Assembly (NCBI GenBank): GCA_030426545.1
Contig: JAUHYL010000010.1
Location: 1 to 64,000, forward strand
DNA from: Gammaproteobacteria bacterium
GTDB taxonomy: Bacteria; Pseudomonadota; Gammaproteobacteria; Pseudomonadales; Halieaceae
Length of the DNA: 64,000 nt
Direction of reading: 5' to 3'
Position numbers and translations under genes: made by a program. The notes beneath the pieces were generated by a model, which searched no databases, was not told where the DNA came from, and saw only the letters and a list, made by a program, of their open reading frames with translations. The number at the start of each line of letters is the position of its first letter. Positions within the stretch are counted from its first letter, which is position 1. This document shows, in pieces, positions 16,665-26,583 of this stretch.

Positions 16665-17445
16665 CGCTCTTGATCCGCAAATAGGCCTGGTACTCGGGTG
16701 ACTGCGGGAATCGATTGGCCAGGGCAAGCGCGTAACTGGCCTCGTCGTCAACATTACTATTGGCTCGTGCCAGTTGAATTCCCAGCAACAGGCCACGCGC
16801 TGACTGCTGGCGCACAACTCTGCGATAGGTGTCGTAATAGCTGGAGGCGGAGCCGATATCGTTCGCATCAAAGCGCAATTGCGCAGTCTCAAGCAGCGCA
16901 AAACGATTGGTGCGGTCCATGGACAACGCGCGGACGAACGCCTCTTCCGCGCCCTGGGGATCAAACAACTTCAGGCGGCACAGGCCGAGGTTAACAAAAG
17001 CCTGTGGCCTTGCAGCATACAGTGAGTCCTTCACCACACGCTCCAACTGCACTTCCGCTTCTGCATAGCGTTGCTGGCTGTAAAGGAAAGCGGCGTAATT
17101 ATTGCGGCAGCGCGAACACCCCCGCTCTACGCTGATGGACTTCTTAAAGTGCTGTTCTGCGAGCTCGAATTCGCCGGTTTGCTGGTACAGAAGCCCGAAG
17201 GCTTCATGCACATCCGCATTGCCAGGGTCGATGTCGATGGCCAGTTCCAGGTTGCGCTTGGCGCTGTCCCAGTTGCCTTCGCCGATATATTGCCGCGCCA
17301 GGGTTACACGCTTCTCCAGCGCTTTCTCGGGCGAGGCCTTCTCGGTAAAGCCGCCCTCGGTGGTGGTAATACAACCGCTGAGCAGGCCGGCCCAGGCCAG
17401 CGTGAGACCGACAAAACACATTCTGATGCTGTTGTATTTTCCCAC
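16657..17445 (-). CDS. pilW: type IV pilus biogenesis/stability lipoprotein PilW (PilF)
   Basis: A 262-residue outer-membrane lipoprotein with lipobox LLSGC and tandem TPR helices (ALEKRVTLARQYIGEGNWDS, ADVHEAFGLLYQQTGEFELA, CRNNYAAFLYSQQRYAEAE). PilW/PilF pilotins help the PilQ secretin reach the outer membrane. The start is GTG at 17445; an ATG at 17421 would leave almost no charged n-region. It lies five bases after rlmN and overlaps rodZ, as in other gammaproteobacteria. Confidence 0.93.
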   Translation of the reverse strand: MGKYNSIRMCFVGLTLAWAGLLSGCITTTEGGFTEKASPEKALEKRVTLARQYIGEGNWDSAKRNLELAIDIDPGNADVHEAFGLLYQQTGEFELAEQHFKKSISVERGCSRCRNNYAAFLYSQQRYAEAEVQLERVVKDSLYAARPQAFVNLGLCRLKLFDPQGAEEAFVRALSMDRTNRFALLETAQLRFDANDIGSASSYYDTYRRVVRQQSARGLLLGIQLARANSNVDDEASYALALANRFPQSPEYQAYLRIKSGE

Positions 17446-17450
17446 GCTGC

Positions 17451-18608
17451 CTACCCCACCTGGATAACGTTTGAGTCCACCCGGGACCGATGACGCTCAC
17501 TGCGCCTGGTTCTGTCAACGACCTGGCCGACGAGCTGGCCGCAGGCGGCGTCGATATCATCTCCACGAGTGGATCTGACGGTAACAATATATCCCGCATC
17601 AACCAGTACTTGCCAGAAACGAGAGACACTATTACCGCTGGGCCGACGATAGTCTGACTGATCAAAGGTATTGAACGGAATGAGGTTGATTTTGCACGGC
17701 AGATCGCGCAACAACTCCGCCAGTTCACGCGCCAGGGGTACGCTGTCATTGACCCCTGCGATCAGCGTGTATTCAACGGTCACCACACGATTGCGATCAG
17801 ACTGGGCTGCCATGTAATTGCGGCAGCTCTGCAGCAGCCGGGCTATGGGGTATCGCCGATTGATGGGAACAAGCTGATCGCGCAGTGCGTCGTTCGGGGC
17901 ATGCAGCGACACGGCCAGAGACACCTCACTCACCTCGGCCAGTTTGTCCAGCGCGGGCACCACACCGGAGGTACTCAGCGTGACGCGGCGCTTGGAAATG
18001 CCGTAGGCGAGATCCTCCATCATAAGCTCCATCGCGGCGACCACATTGTCAAAATTGAGCAGGGGCTCGCCCATACCCATCATCACCACGTTGGTCACCA
18101 CCCGGCCCTTGCCAGACTTGAAGGCATCGTAGGAATCTATGGCCAGCCAGACCTGGCCAATGATCTCTGCGGCGCTGAGATCGCGCTGAAATCCCTGCTT
18201 GCCGGTGGAACAGAAGCTGCAGTCAAGGCTGCACCCCACCTGCGAGGAAACGCACAAGGTGGCGCGCCCGGCGGTGGGTATCAACACGGTCTCCACGAGA
18301 CCACCACCCTCTACACGAATCGCCCACTTGCGTGTACCATCCGCGGAGTCCTGCTGGCTCACAATTTCCGGTGGTCGCACCTCCGCTACCTGCGCAAGCT
18401 TTTCACGCAGTGCCTTGCCGAGGTTGGTCATCTGTTCGATATCGATCACGCCGGCGTGATGAATCCATTTCAGCACTTGTTCGGCGCGGAACTTTTTCTC
18501 TCCCAGGTCGAGAAAAAAACGCTCCATTTGCGGGCGACTGAGCCCAAGAAGGTTTACCCGCTGCGCCGGGGCGGTGGGCCGGGGATCATTGCCGGTGGCA
18601 GCGCTCAT
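17451..18608 (-). CDS. rlmN: 23S rRNA/tRNA adenine C2-methyltransferase RlmN
   Basis: A radical SAM methyltransferase that makes 2-methyladenosine at A2503 of 23S rRNA and A37 of some tRNAs. The radical SAM cluster motif [24 protein letters not shown] and the C-terminal cysteine region ([10 protein letters not shown]) that takes the methyl intermediate are all present. The ATG at 18608 gives 385 residues, against 384 in E. coli; the frame continues upstream into ndk but without family sequence. It lies 22 bases after ndk. Confidence 0.97.
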   Translation of the reverse strand: MSAATGNDPRPTAPAQRVNLLGLSRPQMERFFLDLGEKKFRAEQVLKWIHHAGVIDIEQMTNLGKALREKLAQVAEVRPPEIVSQQDSADGTRKWAIRVEGGGLVETVLIPTAGRATLCVSSQVGCSLDCSFCSTGKQGFQRDLSAAEIIGQVWLAIDSYDAFKSGKGRVVTNVVMMGMGEPLLNFDNVVAAMELMMEDLAYGISKRRVTLSTSGVVPALDKLAEVSEVSLAVSLHAPNDALRDQLVPINRRYPIARLLQSCRNYMAAQSDRNRVVTVEYTLIAGVNDSVPLARELAELLRDLPCKINLIPFNTFDQSDYRRPSGNSVSRFWQVLVDAGYIVTVRSTRGDDIDAACGQLVGQVVDRTRRSERHRSRVDSNVIQVG

Positions 18609-18630
18609 AGCAGGGGTCGCGGGCGTGGGC

Positions 18631-19056
18631 TCAACGCCCGCAGAGCTCACTTTCTGCGAAAAAGTAGGCAATCTCCCGCGCTGCAGATTGCGCGGAGTCC
18701 GAACCGTGCACCGCATTGGCATCGATTGACGAGGCGAAGTCGGCGCGGATGGTGCCGGCTTCCGCTTCCTGAGGGTTGGTGGCGCCCATCAGTTCACGGT
18801 TCCTGGCTATGGCATTCTCACCTTCAAGCACCTGCACAACCACCGGGCCGGAGGTCATGAACTCGATCAGCGCCGGGTAGAAGGGGCGTTCTGCGTGTTC
18901 CGCGTAAAAGCCACCGGCCACGGCATCGCTGAGGCGCAGCATTTTAGACGCTACGATCTGCAGCCCGTTGGACTCAAAGCGCGAGTAGATCTTACCGATA
19001 ACGTTCTTCGCCACAGCATCGGGTTTGATGATGGACAGTGTGCGTTCAACAGCCAT
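18631..19056 (-). CDS. ndk: nucleoside diphosphate kinase
   Basis: A 141-residue enzyme that balances nucleoside triphosphate pools by phosphate transfer through a phosphohistidine. It begins [20 protein letters not shown] and has the active-site histidine in NAVHGSDS. A consensus -10 box lies just upstream (19096-19101). It leads the ndk-rlmN-pilW-rodZ-ispG-hisS-yfgM-bamB-der unit. Confidence 0.98.
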   Translation of the reverse strand: MAVERTLSIIKPDAVAKNVIGKIYSRFESNGLQIVASKMLRLSDAVAGGFYAEHAERPFYPALIEFMTSGPVVVQVLEGENAIARNRELMGATNPQEAEAGTIRADFASSIDANAVHGSDSAQSAAREIAYFFAESELCGR

Positions 19057-19095
19057 TGCAGGTCTCCAGAATGGGTGGATATTGAGAAGCGCGCA

Positions 19096-19124
19096 ATTAT
19101 ACGGATTTTAGCTCGCCGTTTCAC
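19096..19124 (-). promoter_or_regulatory. candidate sigma-70 promoter for ndk
   Basis: On the minus strand a perfect TATAAT (19101-19096) is preceded after 17 bases by GTGAAA (19124-19119), which matches the -35 consensus at four of six positions. It lies about 40 bases before the ndk start, in the gap after iscX. Confidence 0.5.
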
Positions 19125-19237
19125 CCAGAAAACACGCTGGAGCGGTATTTCTTTTTCTTTTAAATCAGTAGGTTAGTTCGCGCTTGCCACAGCGCCGCAA
19201 TGTCCCGCAACGCGCGCACAGGATACCCGGCCCGGGC

Positions 19238-19447
19238 TCAGTCCAGTTCTTCTATCCAGGCCGCCTGGATTGCCTCGAGGATCTTCTCGCCACAGCGCTC
19301 AGGGTCGTCGTCAAAGCCTTCCAGCGCCAGCACCCACTTGCGCAGATCCACGAAGTTCACCGTCAGCGGATCGACCTCCGAATGGGCCTCGCTCAACTCT
19401 ATGGCAATATCATTCACGTCTGTCCAGCGCATTTCACCTTCCGCCAT
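19238..19447 (-). CDS. iscX: Fe-S cluster assembly protein IscX
   Basis: A 69-residue small acidic protein that binds IscS and tunes cluster assembly. The family start MRWTDVNDIAIELSEAH and the patches VNFVDLRKWVLALEGF and ILEAIQAAWIEE are all present. It is the last ISC gene, 28 bases after fdx. Confidence 0.95.
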   Translation of the reverse strand: MAEGEMRWTDVNDIAIELSEAHSEVDPLTVNFVDLRKWVLALEGFDDDPERCGEKILEAIQAAWIEELD

Positions 19448-19475
19448 TGACTGGTGGCACTCTCACCCCAATCAC

Positions 19476-19814
19476 TCAGTGTCGCTCCGACACCATGTTA
19501 ATCGTGTAACGGGGGATTTCCACCACCAGATCCTCGTCAGCGACGATCGCCTGGCAGGAAAGCCGTGAATCCGGCTCCAGCCCCCACGCCTTGTCCAGGT
19601 AATCATCTTCCAACTCGTCCGCCTCTTCCAGCGAATCATAACCCTCACGCACAATCACATGGCAGGTGGTACAGGCACAGGACATCTCGCAGGCATGCTC
19701 AATTTCGATATCGTTGCGCAACAGGGCCTGACAAATACTCTCGCCGGGCTGCGCTTCAACCACCGCGCCCTCGGGGCAGAGATTTTCGTTCGGCAGTACC
19801 ACTATCTGTGTCAT
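19476..19814 (-). CDS. fdx: ISC-type [2Fe-2S] ferredoxin
   Basis: A 112-residue adrenodoxin-type ferredoxin that supplies electrons for cluster assembly on IscU. The four ligands are in [10 protein letters not shown] and LSCQAI. The N-terminus ([20 protein letters not shown]) matches the ISC ferredoxin family. Its ATG overlaps the hscA stop in ATGA. Confidence 0.97.
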   Translation of the reverse strand: MTQIVVLPNENLCPEGAVVEAQPGESICQALLRNDIEIEHACEMSCACTTCHVIVREGYDSLEEADELEDDYLDKAWGLEPDSRLSCQAIVADEDLVVEIPRYTINMVSERH

Positions 19815-21691
19815 TTTTGTGCCTCGTGTTCAAGGGACGACAGGGACACGCCGGCGAGCGCCTCCTTGATGCTTTTGTCCATGCGTCGCGTGGCGAATGT
19901 CTCGCTGAAGCGGCCCAGTTCCTCCGTGGCTGATTTGATTTTTGGGGCGTCACTGCCCTCCAGCAACGCGCGCAGCCCGGCCATGCGCTCTTCCAGCGCA
20001 GAGCGTTCATCCATATCCAGCAGGCTGTCGCCATCGGCAGCAAGCGCTGCTTCCAGACTTTCCAGCAACTGCCAGCCACCCAGCCTTTGTTCCGCCAGGT
20101 GTCGTGCTTCCTTATCGTCGCCTGCATTTTCAAACGAGGACTGCAGCATCGTCGAAATATCCTCATCGCTGAGACCGAAGGACGGCTTGACCGTCACACC
20201 GGCCTCGGCACCCGTGGTCTCCTCCCGCGCTGACACGTTCAGCAGGCCATCGGCATCTACCTGAAACGTAACGCGGATACGCGCGGCACCGGCGACCATG
20301 GGCGGAATGCCGCGCAATTCAAATCGCGCCAGCGAGCGGCAGTCGTCCACCATTTCGCGCTCGCCCTGCAAAACGTGAACAGCAAGCGCCGTCTGTCCGT
20401 CCTTATAGGTCGTGAAATCCTGCGCGCGGGCAACGGGAATGGTCGTGTTGCGGGGCACGATCTTCTCTACCATGCCGCCCATCGTCTCCAGCCCCAGGGA
20501 CAGCGGAATAACATCCAGTAACAGCACATCTTCTTCACTGCGGTTGCCGACCAGAATATCCGCCTGTATCGCCGCACCCAGCGCGACCACTTTGTCGGGA
20601 TCAATATCCACCAGTGGCTCGCGTTTAAAGAAGTCCGCCACCGCCTCACGCACCAGAGGCACACGGGTGGAGCCGCCCACCATGACAATACTGTCCACGC
20701 CATCCACCTCGGCATCACGCAGACAACGCCTGCAGGCGCGCAGGGTGCGTTTCACGTGGGCACGAATCAGTTCCTCGAAGCGGCCGCGTGTGATGCGCAG
20801 CGGAGCGCTACCAGAGCAGATACCGGAGAGATCGATACTCACTTCATCCTCGCGGGACAGCGTCTCTTTTACCCGGCGGGCAAGCATTCTCAGTTCCCGG
20901 TAATGCCCTGGACCCAGTCCGATCAACAGCGCGGAATCACGTATCCAGTCAGCGAGCAAGGTATCGAAGTCATCCCCACCCAGTTCGGTATCTCCGCCGG
21001 TGGCAAGTACTTCGAACACACCGCGCTGCAAACGCAGGATAGAGACATCGAAGGTGCCTCCCCCCAGGTCGTAAACGGCAATGACGCCCTCTTCCCGGCT
21101 GTCCAGCCCGTAGGCGACGGCAGCGGCTGTGGGTTCGTTCAACAGGCGCAGAACGTTGATTCCGGCGAGCTTCGCGGCATCCTTGGTCGCCTGTCGCTGG
21201 GCGTCATCAAAGTAAGCCGGCACGGTGACGACCGCACCTTCAACTTCACCCCCCAGTGTCGACTCGGCCCGCGCGCGCAACACGCCAAGGACCTCCGCAG
21301 AGGCCTGCACCGGGCTGACTAGACCGGCCGTGGTGACAAAACGCACCATGCCGCCATCACCCTCGTCCAACTGATAGTGGGCGCGCCGCGCCTCGGCGGA
21401 CGCATCGTCACGACCACGACCCATAAAGCGCTTGAAGGAAACCAGTGTGTCTGCCGGCTGCATTGCCGCCAGGGCGAGCGCATCGTCTCCGACCACAATC
21501 TGATCCGGGTCGGTGTAGTTCACCGCAGAAGGCAACATGATTTGCCCCTGCGCATCGGGCAACGCCCTCGCCACACCGCCGCTGACAGTGGCCACCAGGG
21601 AATTCGTTGTACCGAGATCAATGCCGACTGCCCGCTTTACCTGGTGCGGCAGTGGCGACTGTCCGGGTTCTGCAATCTGCATCAATGCCAT
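19811..21691 (-). CDS. hscA: Fe-S assembly chaperone HscA (Hsp70 family)
   Basis: A 626-residue specialised Hsp70 that, with HscB, drives cluster transfer from IscU. The ATPase domain has [50 protein letters not shown] and [14 protein letters not shown]. The peptide-binding domain and helical lid follow. Length is close to E. coli HscA (616). It lies between hscB and fdx, overlapping the latter by four bases. Confidence 0.98.
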   Translation of the reverse strand: MALMQIAEPGQSPLPHQVKRAVGIDLGTTNSLVATVSGGVARALPDAQGQIMLPSAVNYTDPDQIVVGDDALALAAMQPADTLVSFKRFMGRGRDDASAEARRAHYQLDEGDGGMVRFVTTAGLVSPVQASAEVLGVLRARAESTLGGEVEGAVVTVPAYFDDAQRQATKDAAKLAGINVLRLLNEPTAAAVAYGLDSREEGVIAVYDLGGGTFDVSILRLQRGVFEVLATGGDTELGGDDFDTLLADWIRDSALLIGLGPGHYRELRMLARRVKETLSREDEVSIDLSGICSGSAPLRITRGRFEELIRAHVKRTLRACRRCLRDAEVDGVDSIVMVGGSTRVPLVREAVADFFKREPLVDIDPDKVVALGAAIQADILVGNRSEEDVLLLDVIPLSLGLETMGGMVEKIVPRNTTIPVARAQDFTTYKDGQTALAVHVLQGEREMVDDCRSLARFELRGIPPMVAGAARIRVTFQVDADGLLNVSAREETTGAEAGVTVKPSFGLSDEDISTMLQSSFENAGDDKEARHLAEQRLGGWQLLESLEAALAADGDSLLDMDERSALEERMAGLRALLEGSDAPKIKSATEELGRFSETFATRRMDKSIKEALAGVSLSSLEHEAQK

Positions 21692-21733
21692 GGCTGGATG
21701 TTCCGTAGCGTATGCAACTTCCTGGGAAGCCTG

Positions 21734-22276
21734 TTAGTCGTCAATGAGATCAGCCTCAATCTGCTCCGCCTCGCGCAGCAATTTATCGAGGTACTGCATT
21801 TTGACACAGGCCTGTGCAGCGCTGTTGAATTCCCGCGCACCGTAGGCCTTGTCGAATTGCGCCTGCTCGGATGCCAGATCACCGTTAATTTCGTCCACCA
21901 GGTGCTGCAGGGCCTCATCGGGCTCAACCAGTGCGCCTATCGATTCCAGCTTTTCACGCAACTCCATCTGCACGATAAGGAAGCCGCCATCAATCGGCTG
22001 ACGTGCCACCTCTTCCTGCGTCAAACCCACCAGCTCCAGCAGGTAAAGCGCGCGACTGAGGGGCCGACGCAGTGTCTCGTAGGCCTCGTTTACCCGCGCG
22101 GAGTACTGCAGTGCAAGTCGTTTTTCGTGCTCACGACCGCTGGCATGCCTGTCGGGGTGCAACTCACCCTGCAGTTGGCGGTAGCGCGCGCTCAACTCGT
22201 TGCGGTCGATGAAAAAGCCGACCGGCATGCGAAATAGCTCGAAATAGTTGCTGGTAAGACTGAGTGCGGGAGACAT
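21734..22276 (-). CDS. hscB: Fe-S assembly co-chaperone HscB (Hsc20)
   Basis: A 180-residue J-type co-chaperone. The N-terminal J domain runs from NYFELFRMPVGFFIDRNELS through the HPDRHA motif that stimulates HscA ATPase. The C-terminal three-helix IscU-binding domain follows. It starts three bases after the iscA stop and precedes hscA by 42 bases. Confidence 0.97.
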   Translation of the reverse strand: MSPALSLTSNYFELFRMPVGFFIDRNELSARYRQLQGELHPDRHASGREHEKRLALQYSARVNEAYETLRRPLSRALYLLELVGLTQEEVARQPIDGGFLIVQMELREKLESIGALVEPDEALQHLVDEINGDLASEQAQFDKAYGAREFNSAAQACVKMQYLDKLLREAEQIEADLIDD

Positions 22277-22279
22277 ACC

Positions 22280-22603
22280 CTAAACGGTGAAGCTCTCCCC
22301 GCAGCCACATTCAGCGGATACGTTAGGGTTACGGAATTGCAGGCCTTCGTTCAAGCCCTCTCGCACGAAATCCAGCTCCGTGCCATCCAGGTACACCAGG
22401 CTCTTGGGGTCGATGAAAACCTTGACGCCATGCTCTTCAAAAACCTGGTCTTCCGCCTGCGGTTCATCCACAAACTCCAGCACATACGCCATACCGGAAC
22501 AGCCCGATGTGGTAACGCCCAGTCGAATACCGAGGCCGCTACCGCGCGACGCCAGTTGGCCGCCGATATGCTGCGCGGCTGATTCTGTCAGGCGTACACT
22601 CAT
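22280..22603 (-). CDS. iscA: A-type iron-sulfur carrier IscA
   Basis: A 107-residue A-type carrier with the three conserved cysteines in [14 protein letters not shown] and ECGCGESF. It carries iron or clusters to apo-proteins. Its ATG overlaps the iscU stop in ATGA. Confidence 0.97.
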   Translation of the reverse strand: MSVRLTESAAQHIGGQLASRGSGLGIRLGVTTSGCSGMAYVLEFVDEPQAEDQVFEEHGVKVFIDPKSLVYLDGTELDFVREGLNEGLQFRNPNVSAECGCGESFTV

Positions 22604-22989
22604 TCAGCCTCGCCCCGTTTTTCACGCAGATCGCGCACGGCCGCCTTGATAGCATCTTCAGCAAGTACCGAGCAGTGAATTTTCACCGGCGGCAGGGCCA
22701 GTTCTTCGGCAATCTCGGTGTTGCGGATTTTCTCCGCCTCGTCGAGATTCTTGCCCTTCACCCACTCGGTTAATAGCGAGCTGGAGGCGATCGCCGAACC
22801 GCAGCCATAGGTTTTGAACTTCGCGTCTTCGATGATACCGTCGTCGTTGACCTTGATCTGCAGGCGCATCACGTCGCCGCAGGCCGGCGCGCCAACCATC
22901 CCGGTGCCCACACTGTCGTCTTCCGCGTTGAGCTTGCCAACATTGCGCGGGTTCTCGTAGTGGTCCAATACTTTGTCACTGTATGCCAT
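22600..22989 (-). CDS. iscU: Fe-S cluster scaffold IscU
   Basis: A 129-residue scaffold on which IscS-derived sulfur and iron build a [2Fe-2S] cluster. The ligand-bearing segments are [36 protein letters not shown] (with the HscA-binding LPPVK motif later) and [12 protein letters not shown]. It follows iscS by about 40 bases. Confidence 0.98.
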   Translation of the reverse strand: MAYSDKVLDHYENPRNVGKLNAEDDSVGTGMVGAPACGDVMRLQIKVNDDGIIEDAKFKTYGCGSAIASSSLLTEWVKGKNLDEAEKIRNTEIAEELALPPVKIHCSVLAEDAIKAAVRDLREKRGEAE

Positions 22990-23028
22990 TGCCTGACTCC
23001 TGTTTAGACTTCAGCGGGTCGTTAAAAC

Positions 23029-24243
23029 TCAGTGGGCCGCCCACTCGATACTGTCAAGGTCCACCCCGTCCTGGTACATATCCCACAGGGGTGACAATTC
23101 GCGAAGCTTTTCTACCGCCGCGCGCAGTTCCTGCACCGCTTTGTCGACATCCTCCTCGGTCGTAAATCGGCCGAAGCTGAAGCGCAGCGAGCTGTGCGCG
23201 AGCTCATCGTTCAAGCCCAGCGCACGCAGTACGTAAGAAGGTTCCAGGCTGGCCGATGTACAGGCGGAGCCCGAGGAAACCGCCAGGTCCTTCAGCGACA
23301 TGATCAGTGACTCACCTTCGACGAACGCGATGCTGACGTTGATCGCCCCGGGGAGCCGGTGCTGCTCATCGCCGTTGATATGGACTTCTTCAATATCGCT
23401 GATGGCGTCCCAGAAGCGCTGTCGCAGACCCTGCAGTCGCAGCGCCTCGTCGGCCATGCCCTCTTTGGCGATGTGCGCGGCCTCGCCCATCCCGACTATC
23501 TGATGGGTAGCCAGCGTGCCGGAGCGCATCCCGCGTTCGTGACCTCCGCCGTGCATCTGCGCCTCCAGGCGCACACGCGGCTTGCGGCGCACATACAGCG
23601 CGCCAGCCCCCTTGGGGCCATACATCTTGTGCGCAGACATGGACAGTAAATCCACCTTCATGCGCTCCATATCGATTTCAATCTTGCCAGCGCTCTGCGC
23701 GGCGTCGACATGGAACAGGACACCGGCGTTGCGTGTGACTTCGCCTATGCCCTCAATGTCATTCAGTGTGCCAATCTCGTTGTTGGCATGCATGATACTC
23801 ACCAGGATCGTGTCGTCACGCAGTGCGCCCGCCACAGCCTCCGGGCTGACAATGCCGTCTGAGCTTGGGTCAAGATAGGTCACCTCAAAGCCCTCGCGTT
23901 CGAGGTGCCGACAGGTATCAAGCACTGCCTTGTGCTCGATTTTGGACGTCACTATGTGCTTGCCCTTCTTCTGATAGAAGTGCGCCACACCCTTGATCGC
24001 CAGGTTGTCGGATTCAGTCGCGCCTGAGGTCCAGACTATTTCACGCGGATCAGCATTGATCAGGTCTGCCACCTGGCGCCGGGCGTTTTCCACCGCTTCC
24101 TCGGCCTTCCAGCCGTACAGGTGTGAACGCGAGGCCGGGTTACCGAAGTTGCCCTCCATCGTCAGGCATTCGATCATCTTTTCGGCAACGCGGGGATCAA
24201 CCGGTGTCGTGGCCAGATAGTCAAAGTAAATAGGTTTGTTCAT
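23029..24243 (-). CDS. iscS: cysteine desulfurase IscS
   Basis: A 404-residue PLP enzyme that takes sulfur from cysteine for Fe-S clusters and tRNA thiolation. It begins [19 protein letters not shown]. The PLP lysine is in [17 protein letters not shown] and the persulfide cysteine in [20 protein letters not shown]. Length is identical to E. coli IscS (404). It is the second gene of the ISC operon, 32 bases after iscR. Confidence 0.98.
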   Translation of the reverse strand: MNKPIYFDYLATTPVDPRVAEKMIECLTMEGNFGNPASRSHLYGWKAEEAVENARRQVADLINADPREIVWTSGATESDNLAIKGVAHFYQKKGKHIVTSKIEHKAVLDTCRHLEREGFEVTYLDPSSDGIVSPEAVAGALRDDTILVSIMHANNEIGTLNDIEGIGEVTRNAGVLFHVDAAQSAGKIEIDMERMKVDLLSMSAHKMYGPKGAGALYVRRKPRVRLEAQMHGGGHERGMRSGTLATHQIVGMGEAAHIAKEGMADEALRLQGLRQRFWDAISDIEEVHINGDEQHRLPGAINVSIAFVEGESLIMSLKDLAVSSGSACTSASLEPSYVLRALGLNDELAHSSLRFSFGRFTTEEDVDKAVQELRAAVEKLRELSPLWDMYQDGVDLDSIEWAAH

Positions 24244-24275
24244 GCCGCTGAATAACTCCGCAAGTTCCGCTTAAC

Positions 24276-24752
24276 TCATACTTCCGCCAGAGACAGGGGG
24301 CCGCCCTGCGGCTGGCTACGCGCATCCTGACGCGCCGAAATGCTCTGTACCTCACGTCGCGCAACCAACTGCGCGAGACTGATTCCGCTGAGAAAACTGT
24401 GTATCTGTTCGCTCAGGTCGCACCACAGGTGATGGGTCAGGCAGACTTCACCCTGCTGGCAATCGGCTGTGCCGCCACACCCGGTGGCGTCGACGGTTTC
24501 ATTGACCGCGTCTATAATCTGCGCGACAAAAATTTCGTCGCCACCGCGACTCAACCGGTACCCACCACCCGGGCCACGCACGGAACTGACCAGGTCATTG
24601 CGGCGCAGTTTGGCGAACAACTGCTCCAGGTAAGACAGGGAAATATCCTGCCGGCTGGAAATATCGGCCAGGCTGACGGGCTTTTCTGTCCCGTGCAGCG
24701 CCAAGTCCAGCATGGCTGTCACCGCATAGCGGCCTTTGGTTGTCAGTCGCAT
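24276..24752 (-). CDS. iscR: Rrf2-family Fe-S regulator IscR
   Basis: A 158-residue transcription factor that carries a [2Fe-2S] cluster and represses its own operon when clusters are plentiful. The winged helix ([20 protein letters not shown]) is followed by the ligand region [22 protein letters not shown] with three cysteines and the histidine. The ATG at 24752 is chosen because it begins the family sequence and has GGAGG seven bases upstream; an in-frame codon at 24779 would overlap the promoter -10 box. It leads the ISC operon and is probably autoregulated (see the two sites at 24787-24834). Confidence 0.97.
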   Translation of the reverse strand: MRLTTKGRYAVTAMLDLALHGTEKPVSLADISSRQDISLSYLEQLFAKLRRNDLVSSVRGPGGGYRLSRGGDEIFVAQIIDAVNETVDATGCGGTADCQQGEVCLTHHLWCDLSEQIHSFLSGISLAQLVARREVQSISARQDARSQPQGGPLSLAEV

Positions 24753-24778
24753 CACACCCTCCTGCACTTTGCCTGCCA

Positions 24779-24807
24779 AGTATGCAATAACCTAGTATTT
24801 TAGTCAA
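24779..24807 (-). promoter_or_regulatory. sigma-70 promoter of the iscR operon
   Basis: On the minus strand TTGACT (24807-24802) and CATACT (24784-24779) are separated by exactly 17 bases. Transcription would start near 24772, about 20 bases before the iscR ATG. Confidence 0.75.
24787..24807 (-). promoter_or_regulatory. probable IscR type 1 binding site overlapping the promoter
   Basis: The minus-strand sequence TTGACTAAAATACTAGGTTA, covering the -35 and spacer, matches most positions of the E. coli type 1 IscR consensus as I recall it (YYGACTRWWWYAGTCRGRTAT). Binding here by [2Fe-2S]-IscR would block RNA polymerase and give feedback control of the ISC operon. Confidence 0.65.
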
Positions 24808-24813
24808 TTATTA

Positions 24814-24834
24814 AACCTACTAAATTACTAGGTT
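24814..24834. promoter_or_regulatory. probable second IscR operator upstream of the promoter
   Basis: A 21-base imperfect palindrome with AACCTA and TAGGTT arms lies seven bases upstream of the first site and shares its CTA...TAG core. In E. coli the iscR promoter also carries paired type 1 sites. Seen by eye. Confidence 0.5.
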
Positions 24835-24890
24835 TTAGCGCCTGCCGGGCGAATTTTTCATCGCTGGAGGCGCCGGTACGCTGGCCACAG

Positions 24891-25640
24891 CTAGTCAGGG
24901 GTTTTGCGGGCGCGCGCCACCCACTTTTGGGCCTCGGTAAGAATGCCACGCAGAATATTCAGCTCCATCTCATCGAGACGTACCCGGCTGTAGAGACGGC
25001 GCAGGCGGGTCATCAGCTGTCGCGGCGCCGCCGGGTCCAGAAACTCCAGGTCCACCAGCGTTTCTTCAAGGTGCTGATAGAATCGCTCCATGTTGTCACG
25101 GGTGGCGAAGGGGCTGTCCCACTGCGCATCCTCCTGAACGGGTGTATCTGGCGCCGTACTCACCATGCGCAACTCATAGGCCACGATCTGCACCGCCATG
25201 GCAAGGTTTAGCGAACTGTACGTGTCAGAGGTCGGAATATTCAGGTGCAGGTTACAAATTTTCAGCTCATCGTTGGTCAATCCACGGTCTTCACGACCGA
25301 ACAGGATCGCCACCTCCTCAGACGGCGGTAGCGCCGCAATGCGTTGTGCGCATTGTCGGGCATCCAGTAATGGCCAGGGTATGCGCCGTTCGCGCGCGCT
25401 GGTGCCAACGACAAACTGGCAGTCTCCCACCGCAGCTTCCAGCGAGTCGGTCACCACAGCAGTCTCCAGCAAATCCTGGGCGGACGCTGCACGCCAGTCC
25501 GCCTCTTCATGTGGAAAGCGTTTTGGCTGCACGAGGTAAAGACGACTGAGCCCCATGTTTTTCATGGCCCGCGCAGTGCCGCCGATGTTGCCCGGGTGGC
25601 TGGTATTCACCAGGACGATGCGGATGCGTTCAGGATGCAT
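24891..25640 (-). CDS. trmJ: tRNA (cytidine/uridine-2'-O-)-methyltransferase TrmJ
   Basis: A 249-residue SPOUT-class enzyme that 2'-O-methylates position 32 of several tRNAs. It begins HPERIRIVLVNTSHPGNIGG, with the knot motifs AILFGREDRGLTNDEL and LNIPTSDTYSSLNLAMAVQI. It lies between suhB and iscR, a common gammaproteobacterial order, with about 20 bases to suhB. Confidence 0.96.
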   Translation of the reverse strand: MHPERIRIVLVNTSHPGNIGGTARAMKNMGLSRLYLVQPKRFPHEEADWRAASAQDLLETAVVTDSLEAAVGDCQFVVGTSARERRIPWPLLDARQCAQRIAALPPSEEVAILFGREDRGLTNDELKICNLHLNIPTSDTYSSLNLAMAVQIVAYELRMVSTAPDTPVQEDAQWDSPFATRDNMERFYQHLEETLVDLEFLDPAAPRQLMTRLRRLYSRVRLDEMELNILRGILTEAQKWVARARKTPD

Positions 25641-25661
25641 GACGGGGACGAACGTTGAGAG

Positions 25662-26456
25662 TCAGGACAGCAGCGGTTTTACCGTCTGCAGCACCGCCTT
25701 GAAACAGCGCGGTGTACCGCAGACGATATTGCCGGACTCCAGGTAATTGTCGGAGCCGTCGATATCTGCCACCAGTCCACCCGCCTCCTTGACCAACAAC
25801 GCGCCTGCGGCAATATCCCACTTTGCCAGGCCAATCTCCCAGAATGCATCCAGCCGGCCCGCCGCCACGTAGGCGAGATCCAGCGAGGCAGCACCGGCGC
25901 GGCGAATGCCTGCGCACTGCGAGGCCAGCGTTTCGATCGTTTGCGCATAGGGTGCCAGTTTGTCATCGCAGTGGTCTTTGAAAGGGATGCCGGTGCCCAA
26001 TAACGCGCCCTCAAGACTCGGGAGCTTGCTGACCCTGATGCGCCGTCCGTTCAACTGCGCACCGCGCCCGCGTGTCGCAATAAACTCCTCGCGGCGCACC
26101 GGATCGACAATCACGGCGTGCTCGAGTTTGCCCTTGTGCAGACAGGCTATCGAGATCGCGTAGTGGGGAATACCGCGAATGAAATTGGTGGTGCCATCAA
26201 GAGGATCTATGATCCAGCAGTACTCCGCATCCTCGCGGCCTGTCAGCCCCGTTTCCTCGCCAATAATGGCGTGATCAGGATAGGCTTTCTGCAGGTGGTA
26301 AATGATGTCCTCTTCGGCCTTGATGTCCACTTCGGTAACGAAGTCGTTCACGCCCTTGGCAACCACCTCGAAACGGTCGAGATCGTCCGATGCCCGCACA
26401 ATATTGTCTCCCGCCTTGCGGGCGGCTCGAAGTGCGATCGTGGTCATCGGTTGCAT
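25662..26456 (-). CDS. suhB: inositol-1-monophosphatase SuhB
   Basis: A 264-residue Mg-dependent phosphatase of the SuhB type, which also acts in rRNA transcription antitermination. The metal-site motifs are AIIGEETG, WIIDPLDGTTNFIRG and LAKWDIAAGALLVKEAGG. A TATAAT box lies about 40 bases upstream (26495-26500). It is followed by trmJ with a 21-base gap. Confidence 0.96.
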   Translation of the reverse strand: MQPMTTIALRAARKAGDNIVRASDDLDRFEVVAKGVNDFVTEVDIKAEEDIIYHLQKAYPDHAIIGEETGLTGREDAEYCWIIDPLDGTTNFIRGIPHYAISIACLHKGKLEHAVIVDPVRREEFIATRGRGAQLNGRRIRVSKLPSLEGALLGTGIPFKDHCDDKLAPYAQTIETLASQCAGIRRAGAASLDLAYVAAGRLDAFWEIGLAKWDIAAGALLVKEAGGLVADIDGSDNYLESGNIVCGTPRCFKAVLQTVKPLLS

Positions 26457-26494
26457 GCGTGTATTCCGGGTAGGCGGTAATGTGCGGGCGCGGG

Positions 26495-26524
26495 ATTATA
26501 GCAGCAACATGGCCGCCGATTTAA
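26495..26524 (-). promoter_or_regulatory. candidate sigma-70 promoter for suhB
   Basis: A perfect TATAAT on the minus strand (26500-26495) with a poor -35 (TTAAAT, 18-base spacing) in the 127-base gap after secF. Confidence 0.4.
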
Positions 26525-26583
26525 GAGTGAGAAATGCCCTGAAACGGAGGGTAATTGCCGTTGGCAGGCCTCTCAGGGTGTTG

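Noticed and set aside
16667-16964. N-terminal extension of the rodZ open frame
   Set aside because: It lies wholly within pilW in another frame and lacks family sequence; the GTG at 16664 begins just before the HTH.
26535-26578. CCCTGA...TCAGGG inverted repeat downstream of secF
   Set aside because: The arms are short, far apart and lack a T tract; not convincing as a terminator.
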